Shown here piece after piece: positions 11,661-24,776 of a stretch of 64,000 nucleotides of DNA (its first letter is position 1; each line of letters begins with the position of its first letter). The DNA comes from Romanomermis culicivorax (taxonomy: Eukaryota > Nematoda > Enoplea > Mermithida > Mermithidae): positions 124,001-188,000 of the forward strand of contig CAWUHX010000422.1 in assembly GCA_963922205.1 (NCBI GenBank), given 5' to 3'. The position numbers and the translations under genes were made by a program. A model generated the notes under the pieces. It searched no databases, had not been told where the DNA came from, and worked only from the letters and a program-made list of their open reading frames with translations.

Positions 11661-12471
11661 GGCGTTTTTACAAATTGACAAATCTATTGGAAAATCGTGG
11701 AAAATCGGCGAAAACACACTACAACATTCCGGATGAGAATATATAAAGGGTCTCAGGTACGAAGGTTTACTACACCATACCCCCCCCCCCCCACTGAAAA
11801 CATGAGTGGATTGAACAGTAGGACTCGGTGAAATCGGAATTATCTCTCGAAAAACATGGTTTTTGGAACTAAACTCATCCCATTGCTTTTGTTTGTGAAC
11901 GAAATGCACAAATTCGACTGTTTGAGAAAGAATTTTCTGTTTATTTGTACTCTTGTGGTTTCTTGTCTGAGAAATTTTCATATTTTCTTGTAGTTGTTAG
12001 TATTCACTAAATCTTTCTGCAGCAATTTTTGAATGTTAGCTTTATGGTCATTTTTATTGCCTCCACTTCTATTTGTTTTTCAAGGTGCAGTGCGTTTTTC
12101 CCAACTGATTGATTTTTTCCATATCTATTTTAAATTTGTTCCTCATGAACAGATGCGCGCATGTGACTTCTACTCAATTATTCACCTAATTCTAATTGCT
12201 TTCGTGATGACCTGCATCATCAATGTTACATTTAAAATAATTAGGCAAGAAGCAGAACATAGCTACATTGTTTTAAAATTTAAGGCGTCATTCGAAATGA
12301 CGGTTCAGCCCTAAACTTGATTTTTTTCAAAAGCATAATTTTCTACAAGCTAGGTAAAAATCTTCCTTTTTTCTCCGGGCTCTGTTATTTATATCAATTT
12401 TGTATCATACGCGCATTTTTTCCACTTTATTCATTTTTTGCATCCATTATGCTGCCCACCTCTTAGGCATA

Positions 12472-12956
12472 TTTTCTCTGTGCATTCTCATTTTAAGTTT
12501 ATCGATTTTTTTCACCAGCTGGTCAGTTACATTTTCAAGACGCACGTTTTTTTGCAACGATCATTTGCTGGGCCACTTTCATCTGCTTTCCCACGCGTTC
12601 TCAGTTTAGATTGTGGACTTTTTCCATGGTTTGTTATTCTCCGTTCACTATCTCTCAGTTATGTTTTCGAGACGACATCATTTTTTGGAATCCACACCAT
12701 TATTTCACCACCGTCTTTTTCTTTATCAACTTTTTGCCGGATCGTCAGTTTTGCTCTGTGCAAAAAGACTACTTTTAGTTTTATTTATAAGACATGCCCC
12801 CGCATTATACATTTATTGATTTTTTTGTACCTATCACATTGCGCAGCGGTTATACAGCTATTTCTCCGTCCCATTCTCATTTCAAGTTTATCCACTTTTT
12901 CAGCAGCTTATTTTTCTCTGTTTGCTATTCCTCAGTTTTATTTTGAAGACCCTCCT
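12472..12956 (+). repeat. Degenerate internal repeats
   Basis: Three stretches resemble each other: near 12481-12545, 12621-12675 and 12872-12955. They share strings such as CATTCTCATTT-AAGTTTATC and CAGTTA-TTTT-GA-GAC. They are T-rich and diverged, and the hydrophobic frames across them are best explained by this composition. Confidence 0.5.
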
Positions 12957-14450
12957 TACCTTTCCCAATGTTTAAAATTCTTCTGACTATTCCCTGTCTA
13001 TTTGTGGCTTGTTATATTCTCCCTTGGGTTTATCATGTTGCATTATCGAGTTTTTCACTAGCTCTATTTCTTCATCTATTTTATTCTTTTGTTCAGCAGT
13101 TTTAGTTTTTACAAGATTCATCTCCCTCTTTGTGCCTCTTTTTTTCTCCATTGCTTTTTTAGTTATTCGTGATATTTCAGTTAAATACTTTTTTAGGATG
13201 AACGCCGATTGACAGTGATCAGAATCAGAAAAAACGAATGTGCACAATTTATTTCTCAAAAAATTATTGTATTAAACAGGTTTTAGATTTGACATGACTG
13301 ATGAAGAATCATTCTGATACCAAAAATGAGCTAGGAATGACTTTTATCTGACAGAATTGGGCAAAAAAAGCAAAATTAGACCATTTATTATGAGCTGGAA
13401 GTAGTAAACATAGTGCGAAATTATGGCATCAAAATGTTAGTTTTGAACTTTGAGCAGAATGAGTTCAGTTTTAATAACTGACTGATAAACTGGTCCCTGA
13501 TTAATGAAAACTTATTTTCCTCTTGTGCAACATGATTCGTCAAATTTGACACTGAAAACCAGATTTAAACATCATGCAAATTAGCTACTTAAAATAGCTG
13601 AAATACATGTTTACATTACTTAAGGATGCCTGAAAAAAAATCACTTATGATTAATACTCAAAATTTCGACTAGTTAAAGGGTTCTAAATAATTTTATCAA
13701 AATGAAAATGACCAAAACCTCCAGCAAAGCGATCAAACTTGACGACTGCAACTGGAATCGATAAGACCAGCCAAATGTGGCTCAGAGCCATAAAATTTTG
13801 GCTATTATCCTTTCTAGAACACTGAAAACTGGCATCTTTCCGTTGATGCTGAGGTAAGAACACCTAGAACATCTGCAACGCCTGAAATTTCTTTTCGGCA
13901 TCAACGGTGCCAGAAAATTTTCTGTAAGGAAAAACCCGGCACGGAGATGAAAAAAAGAATGGTTGGGCACAGTGTTTTTTTGCACGAGCTGTTTTGCACG
14001 GTGCAAAAAAATTACCAAAAAAGTTTCGCACGCCAAAAATTTGTTTTGTACTATAAATAAATATCACTTTTTTCCACGAACTTTTTTCCACAAGTAAAGA
14101 GGTCAAATTTTATCCACATATGGAAAATTTTTTGGAAAAAAATCTGAAAAATTAGATTTGAATTTTGTATTCATAAATCGTAATTTCTAGAAATTTTATC
14201 ATTTGAAAAATTTTAATACCAATAATTCGTTCATAACCATTTATAAATTTGGCCTAAAAGCTATGAGTCAAAAGCATAGAAATTTTCCAAAAATACTTCC
14301 ACGAAGCTTTTGAATTTAATTTACGTTATAAAAGGAACAAACACTTCAAAAAGTTTAGAAAGTTGACGTGCTGATCTTTCTCAAAAAATGTATGGAGGAA
14401 AAAAAGCGGATCATCATTAAATATAAAGATATAATATTGAAGATCGCCAA

Positions 14451-14600
14451 TTAAACATGAAATAATACGTTTAAGACACTATTAAAAATTAAATGTTAAG
14501 TGAACGTAGACATGCTAAAAGCCGGGCCTGAGCTTCGTAATACATAACAATGGTCATTAAAGTTATAATCGGCGCCAAGCGCCAGAAAATTTTGAGATTT
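14451..14600 (+). repeat. Diverged dispersed repeat, copy 1
   Basis: It contains AATAATACGTTTA, then GTAGACATGCTAAAAGCC, GCCTGAGCT, AATGGTCATTAA and a GGCGCCAAGCGCC palindrome-like core. The same landmarks recur in copy 2 (same strand) and copy 3 (opposite strand). The family is unknown. Confidence 0.6.
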
Positions 14601-15689
14601 GGATCTGAAAATTCACCAAAATGCACCTTTTCTATATGAAAACCCCAAATTTTTTTCCACATTTGAAAAAAATAATAAAAATTTGATAAATATTTTTGCT
14701 CGATGCAAAAAATCTATCTGAAAAAAAGTTTTGCACGAGTGGAAAAAGTTTTGCACATTGCAAAAAAAACTACTTGGGCACCCACAAATCTTTCAAATGC
14801 TGTTTTACAATGTTTACATCTCAAAATCATTTTCTGCACCGAAAATTTGATTATTGTTCGCTTCAACTGACCTATCCACAGATAAAAAAAGTTTAACTGT
14901 CAAACTCGAATCAGAAAAAACACCAGCTTTTTTACATTACTTCAGCGCCAACGTCAAGCCAAAAATGACTTTTTTGAGGAAAATTTTCTCAAAGCAAGCT
15001 GGGGAGACACATTAAACATAATACACAAAGCGACATAACATAGATTTCACGTAAATTATAAAACAACATATATATTTCTCTCGGAGCAGTCATATGGGTC
15101 TTGATAACCAGGACACAAAAAATCGCTGAACCAAATGATTAACAGCGACAAAATGTGTGCATAGTTACATAGAACCCGGAATTAATCACGAATAATCCAA
15201 TAAGACGAAAATAACAACAAAATGCTCCACTGGATGCAATACTGTGTGGATTCAAACGATCTATATCATCAATCAATATTAAGTCCTGATCTCTCAGAAT
15301 TTGAGTTTCAATTCAAACTATCTTATTAAATGATTAGCAAAATACACATCATCACAGGATATTATTGCAGTTTTTCGCGCCAAGTTTTACCCAGCTGAAC
15401 TATGAGATCAAAAGTTTTCTCCACATTTTCCCCAATGTCCATCGGTGCCTAACTCAACAACCTTTCAGATTTTCACAGCCGTTAATTCCTCAAAAATCAG
15501 TGAAAAAGGAAATTTTTTCGCTTAAAATTGATTCACAATAAATCAATAAAATATACATTAAACAAGTCAAAAAACTTGCATATGCATGAGAAACACGAAG
15601 TAAAATGTTGAAAAATTGAGTTTTCATCACTCAAAAACCTGATTCAAATTTTGCGATCAAAAACACATTCTCATCTAATACGAAATTTA

Positions 15690-15815
15690 AAAAATGGCAA
15701 TTATTAAATGCTGACTAGTAAATGAAGTTGACATAGTAATAGCCGTGCCTGAGCTAGATTATAGCGCAACCAATGACCACTATGATCGCTTGGAGCGCGA
15801 AGTATCGAAAAAGGT
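15690..15815 (+). repeat. Diverged dispersed repeat, copy 2
   Basis: It shares the ordered landmarks TTGACATAGTAATAGCCGTG, GCCTGAGCT, AATGACCA and a GGAGCGCGAAG core with the copy at 14451-14600, about 1.2 kb away in the same orientation. The flanks do not align well by eye, so copies are old or have short conserved cores. Confidence 0.55.
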
Positions 15816-16100
15816 CAAGGTTTGAACCTTAGGAAATGCACGTACTTTGAACGGCCAAATTTTTTCGAAAGTTGACGAATGAATGAGCCCAAAGCTTTTT
15901 TCACATGTCTGAATTTTTTTCGTCAAAAATACAGATTTGGCTGAAAAAACAATGTTTTCAATTCTTTTCAAGATCCAACTGATCCTCACTGTTTTTCCCC
16001 ACGAATTTTGCTTTTTGGGGAAAACACTTATAAAAAAAATGAAAATTTTTGCTGTTCCCCCACGTGAGAAGAAAATTCGTAAGGTTTAACAGATGCATTT

Positions 16101-16141
16101 TTCGAGGCACTTTACGCCAAATTTCGAGGCACTTTACGCCA
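16101..16141 (+). repeat. Short direct duplication (22-bp period)
   Basis: The 19-bp string TTCGAGGCACTTTACGCCA occurs at 16101-16119 and again at 16123-16141, separated by 3 bp. Confidence 0.9.
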
Positions 16142-16148
16142 GTTATGA

Positions 16149-16265
16149 GTTGAATAATTATTGTTTATTATCTATACATAGCTCAGGCACGGCTTTAAGC
16201 ATGTCTACATTTACTATTAAACTATTATTCGACGGTTTACATCATTTTAAACGTATTATCTCACC
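16149..16265 (-). repeat. Diverged dispersed repeat, inverted copy 3
   Basis: The reverse complement reads AATAATACGTTTA, then TGTAGACATGCTTAAAGCC and GTGCCTGAGCTATG, matching copy 1 closely and copy 2 partly. It lies in inverted orientation to them, about 0.35 kb from copy 2, so the pair could fold into a hairpin in a transcript. Confidence 0.55.
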
Positions 16266-18400
16266 TTTTAGTTGCTAATACTTCGAGATTCTTCGAGACA
16301 CATTCTTTGGGAAATATTTACATCTCAAGTTTTCCAACTTTTCAAAACGATAGTTCCTTTCTTAACATAAATTGAATTCAGAAGCTTCTGGAGAGAAGTT
16401 TCCAGAATTTTTTCCTCTTCTTATTCGAACCTTTTCAATCGAATGCATAGGAGCTCATGGATGAATACTATTTTTGAAATTTTCTATGATAAATTTCAAG
16501 AAAGCGCGATTTTTGAGAAGAAAATTCGAACCCAATTCTTGAAATAAATGTTTGATTAATTTTATTCAATTACCTATAAAAAAAGTTTTCTGGTGCAAGA
16601 TTAACTTTTTTCTTGCGCTCTCATTTGTGGTCATGGAAACCTTGATGGCGAATTTATCATGTATATATAATTCAAGACATAGTTTTTTGTAGAGGACAGA
16701 TTGTAATGTGCAACTTGGGTAAAAAATTTGGCTACACAGATGAATTTTTAGTTGTTCACTCCAGAATTGATAAATTGATCAGATAAATGTTTAAAAACTA
16801 TTTCACTTGTATTCCATTCGAATTTTCTGAATTTTGGAGGAAAAATAATAAGGCTGGCAAAAATAACTTGTTCGGCGCTTAGCACCAAAAAATTTTGATT
16901 TCGAGCCTTCTAAAACATCAGAAAATTCATTTTTCCAGCACATTTTCTGCATCTATCGACGATCTTTCGACCAATTGATTGAGAAAAGAGGTCAAACATT
17001 GTTCTCAATTTTCGATCACCAATTATTAGCTATTTATCAAAAGAGATTGTTTCCAGATGATCTAAAGCATAGAAAATTGCGATAGGTATTTGACCCCCCC
17101 CCCCAATTTAACATCGGTAAATTATTTCGTTGATTGGAAAAATGTTGCATTTTTATATTCTATATTGCTTGAAAATCAATTTTTTCCAACATTTTCCAAG
17201 GTGAAAATCTAGCATTTCAGTGTATTCAATGAATTTTCACCCGGGCAGACTAAGATTCGAAAACCAGGAAAGCAACCAAGAATCTGAATTTTTCGGCCAG
17301 CAAAAACATGTCCAATGCCGATGATGTTTTAATCAGTTTCAAAATACAAAAAGGTTTATGTTCACGAGAGCCGAAAATTCCAAAGGACTACAAAACGATT
17401 TTGTGAAAATAATTTAGAAAAATCTTGATTTACATCAAATACGTCAAAAAACAACAAACATTAATCCATAACATGCTGGGCTGATGTATAAAAGCTATAA
17501 GCATGGGCTAGGATGAAATTTTTTCGGAAATAATAACAAGAGTCATAAAACATAAATAGTTTGGAATCAGGAGCCGAGTGCCAGAAGATTTTCGCTATTT
17601 TCCGTCTTAAAATGCAAAAAATGCATCACTGAACAAGAAACCCTATATCGTAGTCAAAAGAATCGTGCAAATTGCAGGAAGAATTTGGTTGCACAACGCG
17701 AAATTTGGAAAAAACGATGCAAAAAGAGCATTAACATTCGACTTACTTCAATGAAACCACAAAATATTAATTTTTTCTCACATTTAAAGAAAATAATGGC
17801 ACTAAAATGCAAAATTGCACGAGTTAGTTCAAAAACACTCAAATAAAGCATCCGAGCATTTTCAAGCAAAAAATGACTTAGGGAAAATGGGGAAAAAGAC
17901 TTCTGCGAAAAATTCGGGAAAATCGGCCGAAAAACAGTGCTGTCGCTTAGAAAACAGCGCAGGACAATGTTTTCCCTATTCACAAATTACAAAACGAATT
18001 TTACATCTAAAGCTTTGAGTTCCTAACTGCTTTAGGTGTAGTGACATGATAAACGCAAAGTCAGAAATTCAAAATCGACGAAAAAACAGAAAATTACAGC
18101 AGCGCGTTAGCCCAACCATTATCAGATTCTACTGATAAGCGGAAAAAACATCAAAACCACGTTCTGAAACTATTATCCCAGAAAATTCCAGAGAATAAGA
18201 AATTTTTCTCCGCACTAGCTTCAAATTTGAAAAATAAAAATTCGTAACTTGGCGCTCTGCGCTGCGCGACGACGATTTTTCAGATTTTTTGACTACAGTA
18301 AATTACAAAAAAGATTCAGAAGTACCAAAAGTACCCGAGAAATATTGATTTTTGAAGAAGGCGGTCACGTGACGCCCAATGGCAGATCGAAAACACCGTG

Positions 18401-21400
18401 GTTGTTATTGGTTAATACTTCATTGATGCATCCATGTGGTTTATGGGAATAGGTTTGTTTGAGTAGTAATTCGGACTCAATGTGATTATTTTCACACAAA
18501 ATTAGACATTTATTTAGTTTGAATTATAAGAGTAACAAATTTTTTAGTTTTTTGAAGATGGGTTTTTAGATTGTGCCGCATTTGGTTATTCAGGAGGGAG
18601 AATGTGAGGCCAATTGTCAGATTGGTTATCAAGATATGAGATGGCAACCTTACAGGGATTGTCGAAAAATTAAAAAAAAAACTGAAATGTTACATTTCAG
18701 CTATTGTTAGAAAGGCATGGTCTCAGAAACAAATTTCAGTCTTCTTAGCAGTGTTGTTATTGATTATTTTCTTCGTTGATGCATTCATGTGGTTTATAGA
18801 AATAGGTTTGTTTGAGTAGTAATTCCGACTCAATGTGATTATTTTCACACAAAATGAGACATTTATCCAGTTTGAATTACAAGTGTAAAAAATTTTTTAG
18901 TTTTTTAAAGATGAGTTTTTAGATTGTGTGACAGTTGGTTATTCACAAGGGAGAATTTAAGGTCAATTGCCAGATTGGTTATCAAGATATGAGATGGCAA
19001 AGTTACAGTAATTGTCGAAAATGTCTAAAAAAACCAAACTGTTACTTTCCAGCTTTCGTTAGAAAAGTATGGTTGCAGAAACAAATTTCAGTATGTTTAG
19101 CAGTGTTGTTATTGGTTAATACTACTTTGATGCATTCATGTGGTTCATAGGAATAGGTTTGTTTGAGTAGTAATTCCGACTCAATGTGATTATTTTCACA
19201 CAAAATTAGACATTTATTTAGTTTGAATTATAAGAGTAAAAAATTTTTTAGTTTTTTGAAGATGGGTTTTTAGATTGTGTGGCATTTGGTTATTCAGGAG
19301 GGAGAATGTGAGGCCAATGATCAAATTGGTTATCAAGATATGCGATGGCAACCTTACAGGGATTGTCGAAAAAAATAAAAAAAACCAAAATGTTATTTTT
19401 CAGCTATTGTTAGAAAGGCATGGTCTCAGAAACAAATTTCAGAATGTTTAGCAGTGTTGTTATTGATTATTTGCTTCATTGATGCATTCATGTGGTTTAT
19501 GGGAATAGGTTTGTTTGAGTAGTAATTCGGACTTAATGTCATTATCTTTTCACATAATTTGACATTTATTTAGTTTGAATTATGAGTAACAAATTTTTTA
19601 GTATTTTGAAGATGGGTTTTTAGATTGTGTAGCAGTTGGTTATTCACAAGGGAGAATTTAAGGTCAATTGTCAGATTGGTTATCAAGATATGAGATGGCA
19701 AAGTTACAGTGATTGTGGAAAATGTCTATAAAAACCAAACTGTTACTTTCCAGCTTTCATTAGAAAAGTATGGTCGCAGAAACAAATTTCAGTATGTTTA
19801 GCAGTGTTGTTATTGGTTAATACTTCATTGATGCATCCATGTGGTTTATGGGAATAGGTTTGTTTGAGTAGTAATTTGGACTCAATGTGATTATTTTCAC
19901 ACAAAATTAGACATTTATTTAGTTTGAATTATAAGAGTAACAAATTTTTTAGTTTTTTGAAGATGGGTTTTTAGATTGTGCCGCATTTGGTTATTCAGGA
20001 GGGAGAATGTGAGGCCAATTGTCAGATTGGTTATCAAGATATGAGATGGCAACCTTACAGGGATTGTCGAAAAATTAAAAAAAAAACTGAAATGTTACAT
20101 TTCAGCTATTGTTAGAAAGGCATGGTCTCAGAAACAAATTTCAGTCTTCTTAGCAGTGTTGTTATTGATTATTTGCTTCGTTGATGCATTCATGTGGTTT
20201 ATAGAAATAGGTTTGTTTGAGTAGTAATTCCGACTCAATGTGATTATTTTCACACAAAATGAGACATTTATCCAGTTTGAATTACAAGTGTAAAAAATTT
20301 TTTAGTTTTTTAAAGATGAGTTTTTAGATTGTGTGACAGTTGGTTATTCACAAGGGAGAATTTAAGGTCAATTGCCAGATTGGTTATCAAGATATGAGAT
20401 GGCAAAGTTACAGTAATTGTCGAAAATGTCTAAAAAAACCAAACTGTTACTTTCCAGCTTTCGTTAGAAAAGTATGGTTGCAGAAACAAATTTCAGTATG
20501 TTTAGCAGTGTTGTTATTGGTTAATACTACTTTGATGCATTCATGTGGTTCATAGGAATAGGTTTGTTTGAGTAGTAATTCCGACTCAATGTGATTATTT
20601 TCACACAAAATTAGACATTTATTTAGTTTGAATTATAAGAGTAAAAAATTTTTTAGTTTTTTGAAGATGGGTTTTTAGATTGTGTGGCATTTGGTTATTC
20701 AGGAGGGAGAATGTGAGGCCAATGATCAAATTGGTTATCAAGATATGCGATGGCAACCTTACAGGGATTGTCGAAAAAAATAAAAAAAACCAAAATGTTA
20801 TTTTTCAGCTATTGTTAGAAAGGCATGGTCTCAGAAACAAATTTCAGAATGTTTAGCAGTGTTGTTATTGATTATTTGCTTCATTGATGCATTCATGTGG
20901 TTTATGGGAATAGGTTTGTTTGAGTAGTAATTCGGACTTAATGTCATTATCTTTTCACATAATTTGACATTTATTTAGTTTGAATTATGAGTAACAAATT
21001 TTTTAGTATTTTGAAGATGGGTTTTTAGATTGTGTAGCAGTTGGTTATTCACAAGGGAGAATTTAAGGTCAATTGTCAGATTGGTTATCAAGATATGAGA
21101 TGGCAAAGTTACAGTGATTGTGGAAAATGTCTATAAAAACCAAACTGTTACTTTCCAGCTTTCATTAGAAAAGTATGGTCGCAGAAACAAATTTCAGTAT
21201 GTTTAGCAGTGTTGTTATTGGTTAATACTTCATTGATGCATCCATGTGGTTTATGGGAATAGGTTTGTTTGAGTAGTAATTCGGACTCAATGTGATTATT
21301 TTCACACAAAATTAGACATTTATTTAGTTTGAATTATAAGAGTAACAAATTTTTTAGTTTTTTGAAGATGGGTTTTTAGATTGTGCCGCATTTGGTTATT

Positions 21401-23333
21401 CAGGAGGGAGAATGTGAGGCCAATTGTCAGATTGGTTATCAAGATATGAGATGGCAACCTTACAGGGATTGTCGAAAAATTAAAAAAAAAACTGAAATGT
21501 TACATTTCAGCTATTGTTAGAAAGGCATGGTCTCAGAAACAAATTTCAGTCTTCTTAGCAGTGTTGTTATTGATTATTTGCTTCGTTGATGCATTCATGT
21601 GGTTTATGGGAATAGGTTTGTTTGAGTAGTAATTCCGACTTAATGTGATTATCTTCACACATAATTTGACATTTATTTAGTTTGAATTATGAGTAACAAA
21701 TTTTTTAGTTTTTTGAAGATGGGTTTTTAGATTGTGTGGCAGTTGGTTATTCACAAGGAAGAATTTAAGGTCAATTGTCAGATTGATTATCAAGATATGA
21801 GATGGCAAAGTTACAGTAATTGTCGAAAATGTCTAAAAAAACCAAACTGTTACTTTCCAGCTTTTGTTAAAAAAATATGGTCGCAGGAACAAATTTCAGT
21901 ATGTTTAGCAGTGTTGTTATTGGTTAATACTACATTGATGCATTCATGTGGTTTATAGGAATAGGTTTGTTTGAGTAGTAATTCGGACTCAATGTGATAA
22001 TTTTCACACAAAATTAGACATTCATTTAGTTTGAATTATAAGAGTAACAAATTTTTTAGTTTTTTGAAGATGGGTTTTTAGATTGTGTGGCATTTGGTTA
22101 TTCAGGAGGGAGAATGTGAGGCCAATGATCAAATTGGTTATCAAGATATGCGATGGCAACCTTACAGGGATTGTCGAAAAAAATAAAAAAAACCAAAATG
22201 TTATTTTTCAGCTATTGTTAGAAAGGCATGGTCTCAGAAACAAATTTCAGAATGTTTAGCAGTGTTGTTATTGATTATTTGCTTCATTGATGCATTCATG
22301 TGGTTTATGGGAATAGGTTTGTTTGAGTAGTAATTCGGACTTAATGTCATTATCTTTTCACATAATTTGACATTTATTTAGTTTGAATTATGAGTAACAA
22401 ATTTTTTAGTATTTTGAAGATGGGTTTTTAGATTGTGTAGCAGTTGGTTATTCACAAGGGAGAATTTAAGGTCAATTGTCAGATTGGTTATCAAGATATG
22501 AGATGGCAAAGTTACAGTGATTGTGGAAAATGTCTATAAAAACCAAACTGTTACTTTCCAGCTTTCATTAGAAAAGTATGGTCGCAGAAACAAATTTCAG
22601 TATGTTTAGCAGTGTTGTTATTGGTTAATACTTCATTGATGCATCCATGTGGTTTATGGGAATAGGTTTGTTTGAGTAGTAATTCGGACTCAATGTGATT
22701 ATTTTCACACAAAATTAGACATTTATTTAGTTTGAATTATAAGAGTAACAAATTTTTTAGTTTTTTGAAGATGGGTTTTTAGATTGTGCCGCATTTGGTT
22801 ATTCAGGAGGGAGAATGTGAGGCCAATTGTCAGATTGGTTATCAAGATATGAGATGGCAACCTTACAGGGATTGTCGAAAAATTAAAAAAAAACTGAAAT
22901 GTTACATTTCAGCTATTGTTAGAAAGGCATGGTCTCAGAAACAAATTTCAGTCTTCTTAGCAGTGTTGTTATTGATTATTTGCTTCGTTGATGCATTCAT
23001 GTGGTTTATAGAAATAGGTTTGTTTGAGTAGTAATTCCGACTCAATGTGATTATTTTCACACAAAATGAGACATTTATCCAGTTTGAATTACAAGTGTAA
23101 AAAATTTTTTAGTTTTTTAAAGATGAGTTTTTAGATTGTGTGACAGTTGGTTATTCACAAGGGAGAATTTAAGGTCAATTGCCAGATTGGTTATCAAGAT
23201 ATGAGATGGCAAAGTTACAGTAATTGTCGAAAATGTCTAAAAAAACCAAACTGTTACTTTCCAGCTTTCGTTAGAAAAGTATGGTTGCAGAAACAAATTT
23301 CAGTATGTTTAGCAGTGTTGTTATTGGTTAATA
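18401..23333 (+). repeat. Satellite array block 2 with about 1.4-kb higher-order repeat
   Basis: The same satellite family resumes in mid-monomer and runs to the retrotransposon insertion. Four consecutive monomer types recur in order: one starting GTGTGACAG, one GTGTGGCAT with a frameshift, one GTGTAGCAG with an early TAA, and one GTGCCGCAT. Equivalent points at 18935 and 20340 are 1405 bp apart, and 23147 is twice that distance further on. One slot (21734) is taken by a different monomer that also occurs at 38505. The order matches the right end of block 1. Confidence 0.95.
23330..23333 (+). other. Target site duplication, left copy (AATA)
   Basis: AATA precedes the left LTR and is repeated after the right LTR. 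Uninterrupted satellite monomers carry GGTTAATACTAC once at this point, so these 4 bp were duplicated at integration. Four to six base pairs is the usual length for Ty3/gypsy integrases. Confidence 0.92.
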
Positions 23334-23934
23334 TGTTGAAATGAGACTTGGGATAGATTGAGAAATATAAATAAAGGATTTGATACCAAAAATAGACCTA
23401 ATCAGTCACTAGCTAATTCACCTAATCAGGCCGAAACCTTAGGTAGAATCAGATTGCAACAGTTCGGTCAGTCTCTAAATCAACAAAGATCTCCTGCTTT
23501 CGTCCCGAAGAACTGCAGAAGAAATGATAACACCCTGAGCTCAAGTAACTTCAAACCAGGGGCAGAATCAGAAGTCAGGCCGAGAACTGAGTTGTAAATG
23601 TAGACTTGCACGCTGGGTGGCTCTCCAGAAGTCCGGGGTCTAACCTGCGTTCCCTCCGCTGTGAGTAATTCCAAGGCTGTCGGCCGGGGGTCGTTGTATT
23701 CCAGGCGGAAATGCTCCACCACAATAATATAACAAAATAATATAATATTATGCCCTACTGGGCCGCCGATATTTTTCGTTCAATAAAAAACAAAACAATA
23801 ATCACTGAATGACCAAAAACATAGACGACCGGCATATTTATGCACGGTGTCTATGCAAATCGGCGTCGACGCAAAACGCGTCGACTTCGGCTATTTCTTC
23901 ACAACTTTGAGATAGACTATGTCCATCCCTGACA
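23334..23934 (-). repeat. 3' LTR (601 bp)
   Basis: On the plus strand it begins TGTTGAAATG and ends CATCCCTGACA; in the sense direction it therefore starts TGTCAGG and ends CAACA. It appears identical to the LTR at 36693-37293. An AT-rich stretch in the middle (ATAATATAATATTATG on the plus strand, near 23735) is the likeliest promoter region. A canonical AATAAA was not found on the sense strand, so the RNA 3' end is unresolved. Confidence 0.95.
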
Positions 23935-23940
23935 TCCCTC
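23935..23940 (-). other. Candidate polypurine tract (weak)
   Basis: Immediately upstream of the 3' LTR in the sense direction the sequence is GAGGGA, preceded by GGCTC. It is purine-rich but short. The position is right for plus-strand priming, and the motif alone would not be convincing. Confidence 0.35.
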
Positions 23941-24776
23941 GAGCCTCGAAACTGACCAACGGGAGGTTAAAAAGATTCATATTACGCCGCAATGACAATT
24001 TTGGAACCTTTTCAGGCCCTAATACAGTCAAAGCAGTTTTCTGAACCTTTTTGGTCATTCATGCCCCCTTGCGGAAAGCTTTCCGAATGACCACCCTCTT
24101 ACGTCAAGTCTTTTACCAGGCATACCGGAATGTCCACAAGGCCGTCCGGGTGCGCTACCTCTTGGTCTGGACGCCGACGGATCGACGACTCCGCGTCGGC
24201 TTGACTTTGTTGGCGTACCGCCGAAATCCAATTTGACCTGCACCAGGGCCGAGGGTCTTCGGTTGCCGTCCATCCCGTGACCTTTCGTTTCGTGCTTTAC
24301 GCTGGACGCCAGGGACAGAACATTTGTCTGTCTATCTCTTCCTGGTTGTGTGTTTCGCCGTGAAGCCTCCGCCTTTTTTCCAACGTTGCCCTCGCCAAAA
24401 AAAACATTTTCTAAAATATCTAAATAATTTACAAAATATATACATTAGTACGCATATCACAAAAAAAATCAAAAATCTCCCGGGCGTATCGATTTGAGCA
24501 AAAAAAAAAAGAAAAAATAAGGCGAGATTTAGATGAGATTAAGTGAAAAAATAAATTTTTTGTACATGCCCGTTTTGGCGATGCGAGGTACGAAAACGAA
24601 TAAAAAATTTAAAGCACGCAACAAATAAGAAAGATTTTTTTTTTTGTATTTTGTATTTTATATTTTTTTTTGTATTTTTGTGATTTTGTATTTTTTTTTT
24701 TTTTTTTGTATTTTGTGTTTTTTGTGAAAAATAAATGCGAAAACAATATTTTTTGGCCAAAAATTATGCGGCTAAT
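23941..24776 (-). other. 3' non-coding region of retrotransposon
   Basis: About 0.84 kb lies between the ORF2 stop and the 3' LTR. It holds a GC-richer stretch (about 24050-24300), whose 72-codon minus-strand frame has no recognisable motif, and a long T-rich tract next to the ORF2 stop. No convincing gene is present. Confidence 0.7.
24634..24726 (-). repeat. A-rich low-complexity tract downstream of ORF2
   Basis: The plus strand shows runs of T broken by GTATTTT units; in the element's sense strand this is an A-rich tract with AAAATAC units, about 50 nt past the ORF2 stop codon. It may act in RNA 3' processing or simply be slippage-generated. Confidence 0.8.

Larger units (their letters stand above)
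11661..18400. other. AT-rich block without a recognisable gene
   Basis: About 6.7 kb of AT-rich DNA lies between the truncated retroelement and the resumed satellite. Open frames here are short, low in complexity and lack recognisable motifs; the longest ATG frames are T-rich and read as hydrophobic strings. Several diverged repeats are present and are listed separately. C-runs occur at 11780-11792 and 17094-17104. The right edge at 18401 joins the satellite in mid-monomer, at GTTGTTATTGG. It could be an old composite of transposon relics or a displaced piece of non-satellite chromosome. Confidence 0.7.

Noticed and set aside
11604..11981. 125-codon minus-strand frame as a gene
   Set aside because: It crosses a 13-base C-run (read as a Gly run), straddles the retroelement edge and has no recognisable domain.
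12033..12986. Hydrophobic ATG frames in the T-rich region as membrane protein genes
   Set aside because: T-rich DNA gives Phe/Leu/Ile strings in any frame. Frames overlap each other, have no motifs, and lie over degenerate repeats.
13782..18018. Various 60-110-codon frames in the AT-rich block
   Set aside because: Low-complexity composition, overlapping on both strands, no homology recognisable by eye and no supporting context.
23480..23722. 80-codon sense-strand frame inside each LTR
   Set aside because: It lies in the control region and is repeated only because the LTRs are identical. No motif is visible.
24051..24273. Small frames in the GC-richer part of the retrotransposon 3' region (both strands)
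   Set aside because: Frames on both strands over the same GC-rich stretch, Pro/Arg/Gly-biased, with no motif; best explained by composition.
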